45,171 bases of DNA. Origin: Guptibacillus hwajinpoensis. Lineage in GTDB: Bacteria; Bacillota; Bacilli; Bacillales; Bacillaceae_J. The stretch spans positions 1 through 45,171 of the forward strand of contig JAENZK010000002.1 in the NCBI GenBank assembly GCA_016841285.1. The letters are read 5' to 3'. Made by a program: the position numbers and the translations under genes. The notes below the pieces were generated by a model. That model made no database searches, was not told the origin of the DNA, and saw nothing but the letters and a program-made list of their open reading frames with translations. Of this stretch, positions 7,842 to 15,646 are shown piece after piece. Positions within the stretch are counted from its first letter, which is position 1. Every line of letters starts with the position of its first letter.

Positions 7842-8412
7842 AATGTTTATCTTCTTGCATAAAAACATTATTCCAAATCACTTGATTTCTTCCACTTTTT
7901 TTGGCATCAAACATCGCCTGTTCAACAGCTTTAAGAAAATGGAATGGATCCTCCCAAACAAATGGAATTTTAGTTCCAACCCCGGAACTTGTAGTAACAA
8001 AGCTTGATGTAGTTGACCCATCATGAGGAATCTGCAGAGTTTCAATGCCTTGACGAATCATTTCAGCAACCTGCAAAGCACCGTTCATATTAGTCTCGGG
8101 CAAAAGGATAATAAACTTTCCCCCTTCATACCGCGCAAGAAAATCTTCCGGTCTGTTTAGCATTCCTTTCACTTTTGATGCCACTTTTTTCAGAAGCTTA
8201 TCCCCTTCCTCAAAACCATACTGTTCGTTGAATAGAGCTAAATGATCTAAGTCTAAAATGACTAAGGAAATTGGTTCTTGCTTTCGGACGGCATTTTTCC
8301 ATTTGCGATCAAACACATCTTTAAAATATCTAAAATTTGGAAGCATAGTTAAGGAGTCAATGTAGACGAGTTGTTCAGTTTTTTCATTCACTTCATTTTT
8401 TATTTGATTCAC
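7840..8412 (-). CDS. GGDEF-domain protein with degenerate active site
   Basis: A 190-residue protein that is essentially one GGDEF domain. The metal-binding strand is recognisable (LVILDLDHLALFNEQYG, Asp54), and the fold continues to a KKSGRNQV C-terminal motif, but the signature loop reads ARYEGGKF: the GG[D/E]EF position is Glu96-Gly-Gly-Lys99-Phe. Loss of the central acidic residues should abolish diguanylate cyclase activity, and there is no RxxD inhibitory site. It has no sensor or membrane domain. It could be a c-di-GMP or GTP-binding regulator or a relic. GTG start behind AAGGGGGGAG. Confidence 0.85.
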   Translation of the reverse strand: MNQIKNEVNEKTEQLVYIDSLTMLPNFRYFKDVFDRKWKNAVRKQEPISLVILDLDHLALFNEQYGFEEGDKLLKKVASKVKGMLNRPEDFLARYEGGKFIILLPETNMNGALQVAEMIRQGIETLQIPHDGSTTSSFVTTSSGVGTKIPFVWEDPFHFLKAVEQAMFDAKKSGRNQVIWNNVFMQEDKH

Positions 8413-8564
8413 TGCGATCTCCCCCCTTTTGAAACTATTATCTAGACTTCTTTCTACTATATATTATATTACATATTTTTCTATTTAAGTTTAAACAATG
8501 TATGAACAAACATGTAACCTTTCTTATCTTTTGACGACAAACTATTATGAAGGGGGAGATAGAA

Positions 8565-9515
8565 ATGAAAATAAAAAAATTAAACACACTCACAATTGCA
8601 GCAGTAGTTTCCGGAACTTTTCTATTTCAAGTACCAACATCCGCACAATTGAATGTACCCATTGACTTACCAGCAATGCCAATGGAGCAAAGTAATCAAC
8701 AGCAAGATGTATCAAACTTCATAAAGACGTCTGGAGTCATTTCGAAAGTAATCAATGATGATGTAAAAATGCCTGAATTAATAGTTAAAAATAAGGAAAA
8801 AACAACGGAAACCCATCTGAATATTTCAAACGAAACCCTAATATTCAATAGCGGTTCCACCGAACAACTACAAATAGATTCTGTTAAAGAAGGGCAACTT
8901 ATCGATGCTTATTATGATAAGCACAAACCGATGATAATGATTTATCCACCACAAATTACGCCTGAAATTGTGATTATTAATGATGAAGACAAAATAGGAT
9001 TTGTAAAGGTAGCTTTATTTGATGAAAATTTAATTAGCTTGGACAATGAACTTAAGCTTATCATTGGCGATAAAACCATACTCTTGAATGAAAAAGGCGA
9101 AACTATCAGTGCAAATGAACTAAACGGAGAAGAATTGATTGTCTTTTACACTGTTACAACAAAAAGCATGCCTGCACAAACGACGCCAACTAAAATTATA
9201 GCTTTAACAGATCTAACTAAAAAGCATATGATAGAAGAAGCGCAATTCGCAATTGGTGATGACTACCATATGGTAAATGGAACAAAAATGATTCCGATTC
9301 GTAAAGTAGCGGAACATTTCGGCTACAAAGTCGAGTGGCAAAACGAATCACAGGCGATAGAAATTCGTAAACAGAATCGTTCATTTTTAATTTCAATTGG
9401 AAAAGAGCAATATGGCTTTAATAAGAGCCTGGGCTATTTTAAACTAGCTCCAGAAATTAAGAATAGCAAGACATACGTACCTGAAGAATTCCTTGATATT
9501 TTGAATAGAAACTAA
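8565..9515 (+). CDS. Secreted protein with copper amine oxidase N-terminal-like (stalk) domain
   Basis: A 316-residue exported protein: Lys-rich N-terminus, hydrophobic core and probable signal peptidase site near PTSAQ (residues 24-29). The C-terminal 85 residues match the stalk domain often named after copper amine oxidase N-terminus (MVNGTKMIPIRKVAEHFGYKVEW, then YVPEEFLDIL). Such domains are found on Firmicutes cell-surface proteins; they are not themselves enzymes. The middle 150 residues are beta-rich and unassigned. The ATG at 8565 has AGGGGGAG at 6 bp; the in-frame ATG at 8547 does not. Divergent from the GGDEF gene. Confidence 0.8.
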   Translation: MKIKKLNTLTIAAVVSGTFLFQVPTSAQLNVPIDLPAMPMEQSNQQQDVSNFIKTSGVISKVINDDVKMPELIVKNKEKTTETHLNISNETLIFNSGSTEQLQIDSVKEGQLIDAYYDKHKPMIMIYPPQITPEIVIINDEDKIGFVKVALFDENLISLDNELKLIIGDKTILLNEKGETISANELNGEELIVFYTVTTKSMPAQTTPTKIIALTDLTKKHMIEEAQFAIGDDYHMVNGTKMIPIRKVAEHFGYKVEWQNESQAIEIRKQNRSFLISIGKEQYGFNKSLGYFKLAPEIKNSKTYVPEEFLDILNRN

Positions 9516-9516
9516 G

Positions 9517-9553
9517 AAAAGAGGAGTGGCTTTTTAAGCCAGCTCCTCTTTTG
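9517..9553. terminator. Bidirectional terminator between convergent genes
   Basis: AAAAGAGGAG (9517-9526) pairs with CTCCTCTTTT, continued by TGGCTT against AAGCCA with one bulge. It serves the rightward stalk-domain gene and includes the last codons of the leftward antiporter gene. Confidence 0.85.
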
Positions 9554-11024
9554 TTATTCTGCCCTTTAACATTTCCCTAAGCTCATTTTTACTTTTTTTA
9601 TCGGTTAGAATATATAAAATATCCCCCTCTTTTATTTCTGTACTTCCTTTAGGGGTGACCATCCTATTCTCTCTTATAATGGCATTAATTAATACGTTAT
9701 TGGGGAAACGAATATTTTTTAATGGCTTCCCTATTAAAAAGTGATTTGGACTAACAATAAATTCAATCATTTCAGCATTTGCTTTCCCCATTGATACAAT
9801 TTCAAGTGTATGTGGTGAAGTTGGTTTCGGGATTCCTTCAAGTCCTAGCTTAGCTGCAAAATAGGAAATCGTCGATCCCTGCACTAAACACGATGTCAAA
9901 ACAACGAAGAAAACAAGATTAAAAATCAATTGACTATTTTCAATTCCAGCAACAATTGGGAATGTAGCTAGAACAATTGGAACTGATCCCCTTAAGCCGG
10001 CCCACGAAATAAATAACTTTTCCTTAAAAGTATATTTAAAAAACGGCATTGATAAGAAAACAGCAACTGGTCTTGCAACTACTAGAAGAATAATGGATAA
10101 CAACAAGCCCTTCCAAATAAGATCCCAATCCATTAACTGAGATGGGAATACTAATAATCCTAGAATAACGAACATCAATATTTGCATCATGGAAGCGAAT
10201 CCTTCATTAAAGCGAAGAATCGATTGACGATAGGTTAAATCACTATTCCCGATTATGATTGCAGCAACATAAACAGCAAGTAAACCACTTGCATGAATTA
10301 AGGCCGTAAGACTATAAATAAGGACTGCAAAACCTACTGCAAAAACCGGGTACAGTCCACTTGAATCTAAAGAAATATTATTAATGGACTTCGTTACAAG
10401 CTTTCCAGCTATATAGCCAATTAATAAACCAATACTCATTTGCCAGAAAAAGTTACCAATCAACATCCATACATTCGAATGATCAGTTGTAAGGAATTGT
10501 ATAAATGATAATGTTAAGAACACGGCCATCGGGTCGTTTGAACCTGACTCCACCTCAACAGTTGCGGACAGTTTTTCTTTAATGTTTTGTCCGGCCATTA
10601 CAGCAAATACAGCTGCTGCATCAGTAGAGCCTACTATGGACCCCAATAAAAAGGATTCCAGCCATCCTACCCCTAGGATAATCTTGGCACCGAGCGCAAC
10701 AATTGTCGTTGTAAGAGCAACCCCCAATGTTGCTAAGACAATCGAAGGATAGGCTACCTTTTTGACAGTTGTCCACTTTGTGTTAAGCCCGCCTTCAAAC
10801 AAAATAATGATTAACGCCAAAACCCCAATTAGTTGAGCTATCTTAGGATTATCAAGATAGATCCACCCGGACACATCACTCCCAAGCACCATGCCAAGCA
10901 CAATAAATAACACTAATGCCGGTACTCCCAACCTTGAGGAGAACTTGGTGGTAATAACGCCTAGAAGCAACAATATGGCTATAATTAAAATAAAATAATC
11001 GGTATTAAAATCCTGTGTAAACAT
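9534..11024 (-). CDS. Potassium/proton antiporter, NhaP2/CvrA-like with TrkA-C domain
   Basis: A 496-residue CPA1-type cation/proton antiporter. About 12 membrane segments occupy residues 8-390, with the family motifs FEGGL (near 77), GSIVGSTDAAAVFAV (near 130) and ESGSNDPMAV (ND pair of the ion site, near 160). A cytosolic RCK/TrkA-C domain follows (about 410-490; GKPLKNIRFPNN, EGDILYILTD), which in this family senses ligands and gates transport. Length fits NhaP2-type K+/H+ antiporters. ATG start behind GAGGGGGAAG. Probably involved in K+ and pH homeostasis, and it lies in the same region as a mechanosensitive channel gene. Confidence 0.88.
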   Translation of the reverse strand: MFTQDFNTDYFILIIAILLLLGVITTKFSSRLGVPALVLFIVLGMVLGSDVSGWIYLDNPKIAQLIGVLALIIILFEGGLNTKWTTVKKVAYPSIVLATLGVALTTTIVALGAKIILGVGWLESFLLGSIVGSTDAAAVFAVMAGQNIKEKLSATVEVESGSNDPMAVFLTLSFIQFLTTDHSNVWMLIGNFFWQMSIGLLIGYIAGKLVTKSINNISLDSSGLYPVFAVGFAVLIYSLTALIHASGLLAVYVAAIIIGNSDLTYRQSILRFNEGFASMMQILMFVILGLLVFPSQLMDWDLIWKGLLLSIILLVVARPVAVFLSMPFFKYTFKEKLFISWAGLRGSVPIVLATFPIVAGIENSQLIFNLVFFVVLTSCLVQGSTISYFAAKLGLEGIPKPTSPHTLEIVSMGKANAEMIEFIVSPNHFLIGKPLKNIRFPNNVLINAIIRENRMVTPKGSTEIKEGDILYILTDKKSKNELREMLKGRITKEELA

Positions 11025-11052
11025 ACTCTTCCCCCTCTAATTCAGCTTATTT

Positions 11053-11403
11053 TCAAAAAGCTAAATGAAAAGAGAAGATCTTTGACTGAAATTGTACGGG
11101 TAATAACTTTTCTCTATGTTTTATAAGTGAGATAAAGGATCTAATTAGATGTAAGATGGAAATTGGAATGGATAAACATATACTATTTTTTAATAATATT
11201 AATAGAACAGAAACTGTAGGAGTAATGCTTTTGCCTTTGTTCTTTTTGGTTAATGGGACTGCATGATCGTGACTAGTAGTCATTCCTAACATTTGAGGCG
11301 TATCTTTATATTCTATATATTTAAACCCATAACTATAAAATGGCTTTAAAGTAAGAATCATTCCTATAAAGAAAATCAGGAGTAATTTCGTGCATTTTAT
11401 CAT
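11053..11403 (-). CDS. Small membrane or secreted protein, unknown function
   Basis: A 116-residue protein with an N-terminal hydrophobic segment (about 6-24) that may be a signal anchor and a second hydrophobic stretch (about 64-92). No family recognised. A TGTTATAAT extended -10 lies at 11450-11442 on this strand. The ATG at 11403 has AAAGG upstream; an in-frame TTG at 11421 behind AGAGGTGA is an alternative start adding six residues. It is 29 bp upstream of the antiporter gene and may be co-transcribed with it. Confidence 0.5.
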   Translation of the reverse strand: MIKCTKLLLIFFIGMILTLKPFYSYGFKYIEYKDTPQMLGMTTSHDHAVPLTKKNKGKSITPTVSVLLILLKNSICLSIPISILHLIRSFISLIKHREKLLPVQFQSKIFSFHLAF

Positions 11404-11441
11404 TCATTCTATACCTTTCTTTCAATTTATTCACCTCTATA

Positions 11442-11450
11442 ATTATAACA
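11442..11450 (-). promoter_or_regulatory. Extended -10 promoter element
   Basis: TGTTATAAT on the minus strand (TG, one base, TATAAT), about 40 bp upstream of the small membrane protein gene; no convincing -35 at 17 bp. Confidence 0.4.
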
Positions 11451-11474
11451 TATTTTAATAAGAAGATTAAAAAA

Positions 11475-11617
11475 AGCGCAAGCGCCTTGCCCATCGCTGT
11501 ACAAACTGGAGGGGCTTCGACTGAGATAAAGGAAACACGGCGAGCTTGCGAGTCGATGTTGACTTATCGTAGGGAGGAGACCTGAAGTTTGCTAGGCGAT
11601 AGGCGCTGGAGCTAGAC
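11475..11617. repeat. GC-richer intergenic repeat with folded ends
   Basis: This 143-bp stretch is clearly richer in G+C than its flanks. Its ends are imperfect inverted repeats (AGCGCCTTGCCCATCGC near the left, the complement of a GCTAGGCGATAGGCGCT-type sequence near the right). Internally TTCGACT and AGTCGA, GATAA and TTATC, and GCGAG and CTTGC can pair. Sequences of this style (GCGCAAGCGCC at one end, GGCGCTGGAGCTAGAC at the other) are familiar as dispersed non-coding repeats in Bacillaceae. No ORF. It fills most of the 294-bp gap at 11404-11697. Confidence 0.55.
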
Positions 11618-11651
11618 ATTAATGTGCAAAACCTATGCTTTCTTTACTTTT

Positions 11652-11684
11652 AAAAAAAGGAACCCATTCCCAGAATGAGTTCCT
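11652..11684 (-). terminator. Rho-independent terminator of the MscS gene
   Basis: GGAAC-C-CATTC (11659-11669) pairs with GAATG-A-GTTCC (11673-11683); on the minus strand T7 follows. Fourteen bases beyond the MscS stop. Confidence 0.85.
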
Positions 11685-11697
11685 AACGGTTCCTTCT

Positions 11698-12807
11698 TTA
11701 TTGTACATCCTTTTCCCTTGCTTTTTCCTTTGTTGCGGCCTTCATCATACTTTCTGATTCCTTTGTTGTAATCAACGTTCTTGTTGGGAATGCAACTGAT
11801 ACACCCTCGGTTTCCAGGATCTCCATAATGTTAAAATTGATATCCTGCTTCACTTGTAAATACTCCGCCCAAACTGTTGTTTTTGTAAAGAAATAAAGGA
11901 AGATATCTAAACTGTTAACATTATAATTATCAAAAGTAACAAATATCGTATCCGGGTGAACACCAGGATGGTTTTTCAGCATGTCTTCTATTTTATTTAT
12001 CGTATTTTCTAGTTTTTCCTTCGGCGTATCATAAGTAACACCTAATTGGAAGGTAATTCTCCGCTTCCCCATCTTACTCCAGTTCGTAATGGCCTCGTTG
12101 GCTAACGTTGCATTCGGCACAGTAACTAATGCCTGCGCGAATGTTCTAATCTTCGTGCTTCGAAACGTGATATCTTCAACTGTTCCTTCAACGGTTGGTG
12201 TCAAAATCCAATCACCGATTGAAAATGGCTTTTCTGTAATAATAATGAGACCACCAAACAGATTCCCAAGTGCGTCCTTTGCAGCCAAGGCAACGGCTAC
12301 CCCACCAATTCCTAATCCTGCCACTAAACTATTGATATTATAGCCAAATTCTTGAAGAATAATGGTCAGACTAATAGCAACAATAATAAACCGTATCGTT
12401 TTTGATAAAAAAGGAATTAAGATTTCATCAATCTCAAAATTAAGCTTTTTATTGATCTTCATGATTGCGATGGAGCTAGCAGAAGCTACATTATATAATC
12501 CCCATGTAATCATAATAATAAGAAGGGATTTCATAATATGTACAAACGTTAGATTCCTTGGATCAATATAAGGAAAAAAACTCGCTGCCACATTAAAACC
12601 CACAATCACGAACAGCCACCCAATCGGCTTCTCAAAAGAAAGCCAAATATGCGAAAAAAGATCTGTCGGAGTCTTATGCGCTAGTTTTAAGATTAGATGG
12701 AAAATATATTTTGTAAAAACTTTTCTTAAAATAAGAAATAACAGAAATATCCCTACTGAGATCGATACTTCATATAAGAATTCATAATTAATGATTGTTT
12801 CCCACAC
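11698..12807 (-). CDS. MscS-family mechanosensitive ion channel
   Basis: A 369-residue small-conductance mechanosensitive channel homologue. Four to five membrane segments lie in residues 10-185, ending with the Gly/Ala-rich pore helix GLGIGGVAVALAAKDALGNLFGG; the cytosolic beta and alpha/beta domains follow (GTVEDITFRSTKIRT, VPNATLANEAITNWS). Length is close to B. subtilis YhdY and longer than the minimal channels. Its role would be release of solutes on hypo-osmotic shock. GTG start behind AAGGGGAG. The last 30 residues are charged and Lys/Glu-rich. Confidence 0.9.
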   Translation of the reverse strand: MWETIINYEFLYEVSISVGIFLLFLILRKVFTKYIFHLILKLAHKTPTDLFSHIWLSFEKPIGWLFVIVGFNVAASFFPYIDPRNLTFVHIMKSLLIIMITWGLYNVASASSIAIMKINKKLNFEIDEILIPFLSKTIRFIIVAISLTIILQEFGYNINSLVAGLGIGGVAVALAAKDALGNLFGGLIIITEKPFSIGDWILTPTVEGTVEDITFRSTKIRTFAQALVTVPNATLANEAITNWSKMGKRRITFQLGVTYDTPKEKLENTINKIEDMLKNHPGVHPDTIFVTFDNYNVNSLDIFLYFFTKTTVWAEYLQVKQDINFNIMEILETEGVSVAFPTRTLITTKESESMMKAATKEKAREKDVQ

Positions 12808-12878
12808 AAATAAGCTCCCCTTTTAGTTGGTATCCATATTTCGACTTTACTAGTCTAACATACAGTCCCTACTATCAT

Positions 12879-13373
12879 TCAACAAATTTGATTCTCATCA
12901 TCAATGATATAAGGAATCTTTTTGGGAGCATTTTGGATTAACTGCATAAACTGCTGGGGCATATCTATGTGTTTGAATCCATATTTAGCGTAAAGTGCAT
13001 GGGCATCAAATGTCACAAGGAGCATTCGGCGGACTGATTGAAGTTCAGGATGATTCGTAATAATACTCATCAGCCATTTCGATAATCCGATGCCTCGGAA
13101 CTTAGGAATGACAAAGACGTCACAAAGATAAGCAAATGTTGCCAGATCCGTAACAACTCGTGCAAAGCCGACCTGTACTAATGTACCGTCTGTATTTTCT
13201 TTATAAATCCCAAAGCAAAGTAACGAGTTTTCTATCGATTTCTCAACAATTTGCCGAGGTCGATCCTTCGCCCAATAGGAGTCGTTTTTTAGAAAATTAT
13301 ATATGGTATTGATATCCAATAAATTTTTATCCGTCGAAATTAGAAAATTATTTTGCCTCCATTCCGTCATCAT
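12879..13373 (-). CDS. GNAT family N-acetyltransferase
   Basis: A 164-residue GNAT fold. The acetyl-CoA site motif A is visible: LCDVFVIPKFRGIGLSKWLM (V-x-P near residue 93, pyrophosphate loop R-x-x-G-x-G/S). The C-terminal YAKYGF turn is also typical. Substrate unknown. Start ATG behind GGGAGAGGG. It lies between the MscS and MFS genes in the same direction, with a terminator separating it from the MFS gene upstream. Confidence 0.88.
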   Translation of the reverse strand: MMTEWRQNNFLISTDKNLLDINTIYNFLKNDSYWAKDRPRQIVEKSIENSLLCFGIYKENTDGTLVQVGFARVVTDLATFAYLCDVFVIPKFRGIGLSKWLMSIITNHPELQSVRRMLLVTFDAHALYAKYGFKHIDMPQQFMQLIQNAPKKIPYIIDDENQIC

Positions 13374-13400
13374 ACATCCCTCTCCCCCAATTTGAGTATA

Positions 13401-13429
13401 AAAAAAATGGCTTTTACTAAAGCCATTTT
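13401..13429 (-). terminator. Terminator of the MFS exporter gene
   Basis: AAAATGGCTTT (13404-13414) and AAAGCCATTTT (13419-13429) pair perfectly around TACT; T7 follows on the minus strand. Confidence 0.85.
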
Positions 13430-13437
13430 ACCACAAA

Positions 13438-14667
13438 TTATTTAACTATTTTGACATTTATCGAATTATTAAATAAAGGTAAGATAAAGCTCATGCCCAC
13501 AATAAACAGGATCGCGGCTGCTTCAAACATCATAACCAATGAAAATTGTTCTTTTAATATACCCGCCATACTCATTGTAACCACCATTGAACCTGTAAAA
13601 AGTGGACTTAGTATCCCATTTACTCTTCCGATAAACGCCGCTTCCGTACTTTGGATAATCCATGTATTGATACCAATATGAATACATGGCATCATAAAGC
13701 CAATAAAAAACTCAACAGCGAGTGTTAGCCACAAATTTGTTGAAAAACCTACGATCGCAATACCAATGGCGTTAGACAGCATACCAAAAGCCAGCAACCT
13801 TTGAGGAGCAACATTTTTGGCGAACATCATTATGACCGCTCCTCCAAGAATCATCCCAATTCCATTAGACATTAGTAGCCATTGCAGATTTTCCTTTGGC
13901 AATCCGAGTCTTTCTGTAATAAGAAAAATTCCAAGAGGTTGAATAAAACCAAGCCCAAGCCCAGCCCCCATAAAGCATAACCCCAGTAAACTTAAATCTC
14001 TCTTTTGCAACACATACTGTATCCCACTTTTCATTTCCTGCCATAAAGTCGTTCCACCATTGTCCTCTTCTAGTTTACGGTCTTTTGGAAGAAAACCTAG
14101 GGCAACGGCTGAAAGAAGAAAAGCAATTCCTGTGATCGCAATCGATACATTGATGCCAAAGGATTCGAACACAAATGTTCCCACAATAGGTCCTAACACC
14201 ATAAATACAGCAAATATCGTTTGATAAAACGACATCCCCTGCTGCATTTGTTCCATTGGTAAATGCATTTTAAACAACTTCAAGCCTGAAGGCTGCGAAA
14301 ATTGTGATAGGATTGCAGATATTAATGTTGCAAAAAATACAACCTGCCAAGTTCCTAATACTAGTGTAATGAGAACGGCAAATATTGATAAGGCACTTAA
14401 TACATCACACCAAACCATCGTCCTTTTTGGACTCCAGCGATCCGCAAATGTTCCACCGATAAAGGAAAAAACAAAAATCGGGGCAAATTCAGCAACAGAA
14501 ATCATGGATACAGCAAATGAATCTCCATTAGTATGTTCCATTACAAAAAGCAAGACGGCAAAGTTTCGTACCCATATACCGATTTGTAAAAATAGACCCG
14601 AAATGATGATCGCCTGAAATACACGATTTTGAAATAAACCAGACGATTTAACCTGAACTCCGTCCAA
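13438..14667 (-). CDS. MFS drug-exporter-like transporter (MefA-type)
   Basis: A 409-residue major facilitator of the macrolide-efflux/enterobactin-exporter branch, with 12 predicted membrane segments and the loop 2-3 motif GGTFADRWSPKRTM. Start: the TTG at 14667 has a consensus AGGAGG eight bases upstream. The frame continues in-phase to an ATG at 14730 with its own GGGG site, which would add 21 residues. The AGGAGG is embedded in the 3' arm of a 9-bp hairpin followed by T6, so expression is likely controlled by attenuation (see the next entries). Substrate unknown, but this control is typical of genes induced by ribosome-targeting antibiotics. Confidence 0.85.
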   Translation of the reverse strand: MDGVQVKSSGLFQNRVFQAIIISGLFLQIGIWVRNFAVLLFVMEHTNGDSFAVSMISVAEFAPIFVFSFIGGTFADRWSPKRTMVWCDVLSALSIFAVLITLVLGTWQVVFFATLISAILSQFSQPSGLKLFKMHLPMEQMQQGMSFYQTIFAVFMVLGPIVGTFVFESFGINVSIAITGIAFLLSAVALGFLPKDRKLEEDNGGTTLWQEMKSGIQYVLQKRDLSLLGLCFMGAGLGLGFIQPLGIFLITERLGLPKENLQWLLMSNGIGMILGGAVIMMFAKNVAPQRLLAFGMLSNAIGIAIVGFSTNLWLTLAVEFFIGFMMPCIHIGINTWIIQSTEAAFIGRVNGILSPLFTGSMVVTMSMAGILKEQFSLVMMFEAAAILFIVGMSFILPLFNNSINVKIVK

Positions 14668-14669
14668 AT

Positions 14670-14702
14670 AAAAAACCTCCTGTCGTAAATCTGGACAGGA
14701 GG
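14670..14702 (-). terminator. Leader attenuator hairpin covering the ribosome site of the MFS gene
   Basis: On the minus strand CCTCCTGTC and GACAGGAGG (14702-14694 and 14684-14676) form a perfect 9-bp GC-rich stem with a nine-base loop, followed at once by T6. This is a complete intrinsic terminator, but it sits before the gene and its 3' arm is the AGGAGG ribosome site for the TTG start at 14667. It can thus stop transcription and mask translation. Confidence 0.75.
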
Positions 14703-14726
14703 TAGTACAATACAATATCAAATAAT

Positions 14727-14786
14727 TCATTTATCCCCACAACAAAAGGGACACAATGACCAATGGTTTGTATCAACAATGTACAT
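14727..14786 (-). CDS. Candidate leader peptide of the MFS exporter
   Basis: A 19-codon ORF (MYIVDTNHWSLCPFCCGDK) on the minus strand begins with ATG six bases after an AGGA and stops with TGA that overlaps the ATG at 14730 (ATGA). Ribosomes ending it could restart in the frame that runs through the attenuator hairpin into the MFS gene. Position, size and overlap fit a regulatory leader; no coding evidence beyond this. Confidence 0.35.
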   Translation of the reverse strand: MYIVDTNHWSLCPFCCGDK

Positions 14787-14956
14787 ACTAATCCTATCCA
14801 GAAAATAATCGTTCTTAAAAATAGGACTATAAGATCATTGTTCCAAGGTCACCCTTCCGTTTTTGGCTATTCAAATAGTAATTTATTTTCCAATAAAATA
14901 CAAGGTGTTTTAAAATATTTCCATTAATCAAATTTTTGTTTCAACCCTTACCCTTG

Positions 14957-15646
14957 TTACCGAACAATTGTTATCTTTTCATTCTTATTTCCTTTACTAT
15001 TTTGGGGCTGGCCGAACACAATACTGCGGTCACAAATCGCATCTACATCATTTTTGTCATGTGTTACAATGATACACGTCATATTTGCCTTTTTTAGAAT
15101 TGTTCGTAGGTCCTCGCGAATGGATTCCTTTAAATCCGCATCTAAATTACTGAACGGCTCATCCATCAATAGCAATTTCGGTTTTGGAGCCAGCGCTCGT
15201 GCGAGTGCGATCCGTTGTTGTTGGCCTCCACTTAATTCATGAGGATACCGTGATTCAAATTCCTCCATTTTCACAAGCTCCAACATTTCCTTTACTCGCT
15301 CTTTTCTGTCCTTTCTTGGAAGTCGGATCAGACCGAAAAGAATATTATCTCTAACATTCATATGTGGAAACAAAGCGTAATCCTGAAATACCATCCCTAC
15401 GCCACGATCTTCTGGTTGAAGAAATAACCCTTCATCAAACACTAGTGTTTCGGCAATTTTTATCAATCCTGCTTGAGCCATTTCCAAACCTGATATTAAG
15501 CGAAGCAATGTACTTTTACCACTGCCACTTTGCCCTAAAATACCGACGATTTCCCCTTTATTCATCGAAAATGAAAAGTTTTTAATAACGGGCTCTACTG
15601 CTTTGGAGAACGAAAATGTTAGATTTTTAATTTCTAAAACAGTCAT
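14957..15646 (-). CDS. Iron(III) ABC transporter ATP-binding protein, short form
   Basis: A 229-residue ABC ATPase with Walker A (GQSGSGKST), Q-loop (VFQDYALFPHM), signature LSGGQQQR, Walker B (LLLMDEP) and H-loop (VTHD). Best fits the Fbp/Fut/CysA-like importer class, which normally has a further 100-residue TOBE regulatory domain; here the protein ends right after the nucleotide-binding domain. Its start overlaps the permease stop by 4 bp, and it is the last gene of the Fur-controlled operon, powering uptake of ferric ion. Confidence 0.88.
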   Translation of the reverse strand: MTVLEIKNLTFSFSKAVEPVIKNFSFSMNKGEIVGILGQSGSGKSTLLRLISGLEMAQAGLIKIAETLVFDEGLFLQPEDRGVGMVFQDYALFPHMNVRDNILFGLIRLPRKDRKERVKEMLELVKMEEFESRYPHELSGGQQQRIALARALAPKPKLLLMDEPFSNLDADLKESIREDLRTILKKANMTCIIVTHDKNDVDAICDRSIVFGQPQNSKGNKNEKITIVR

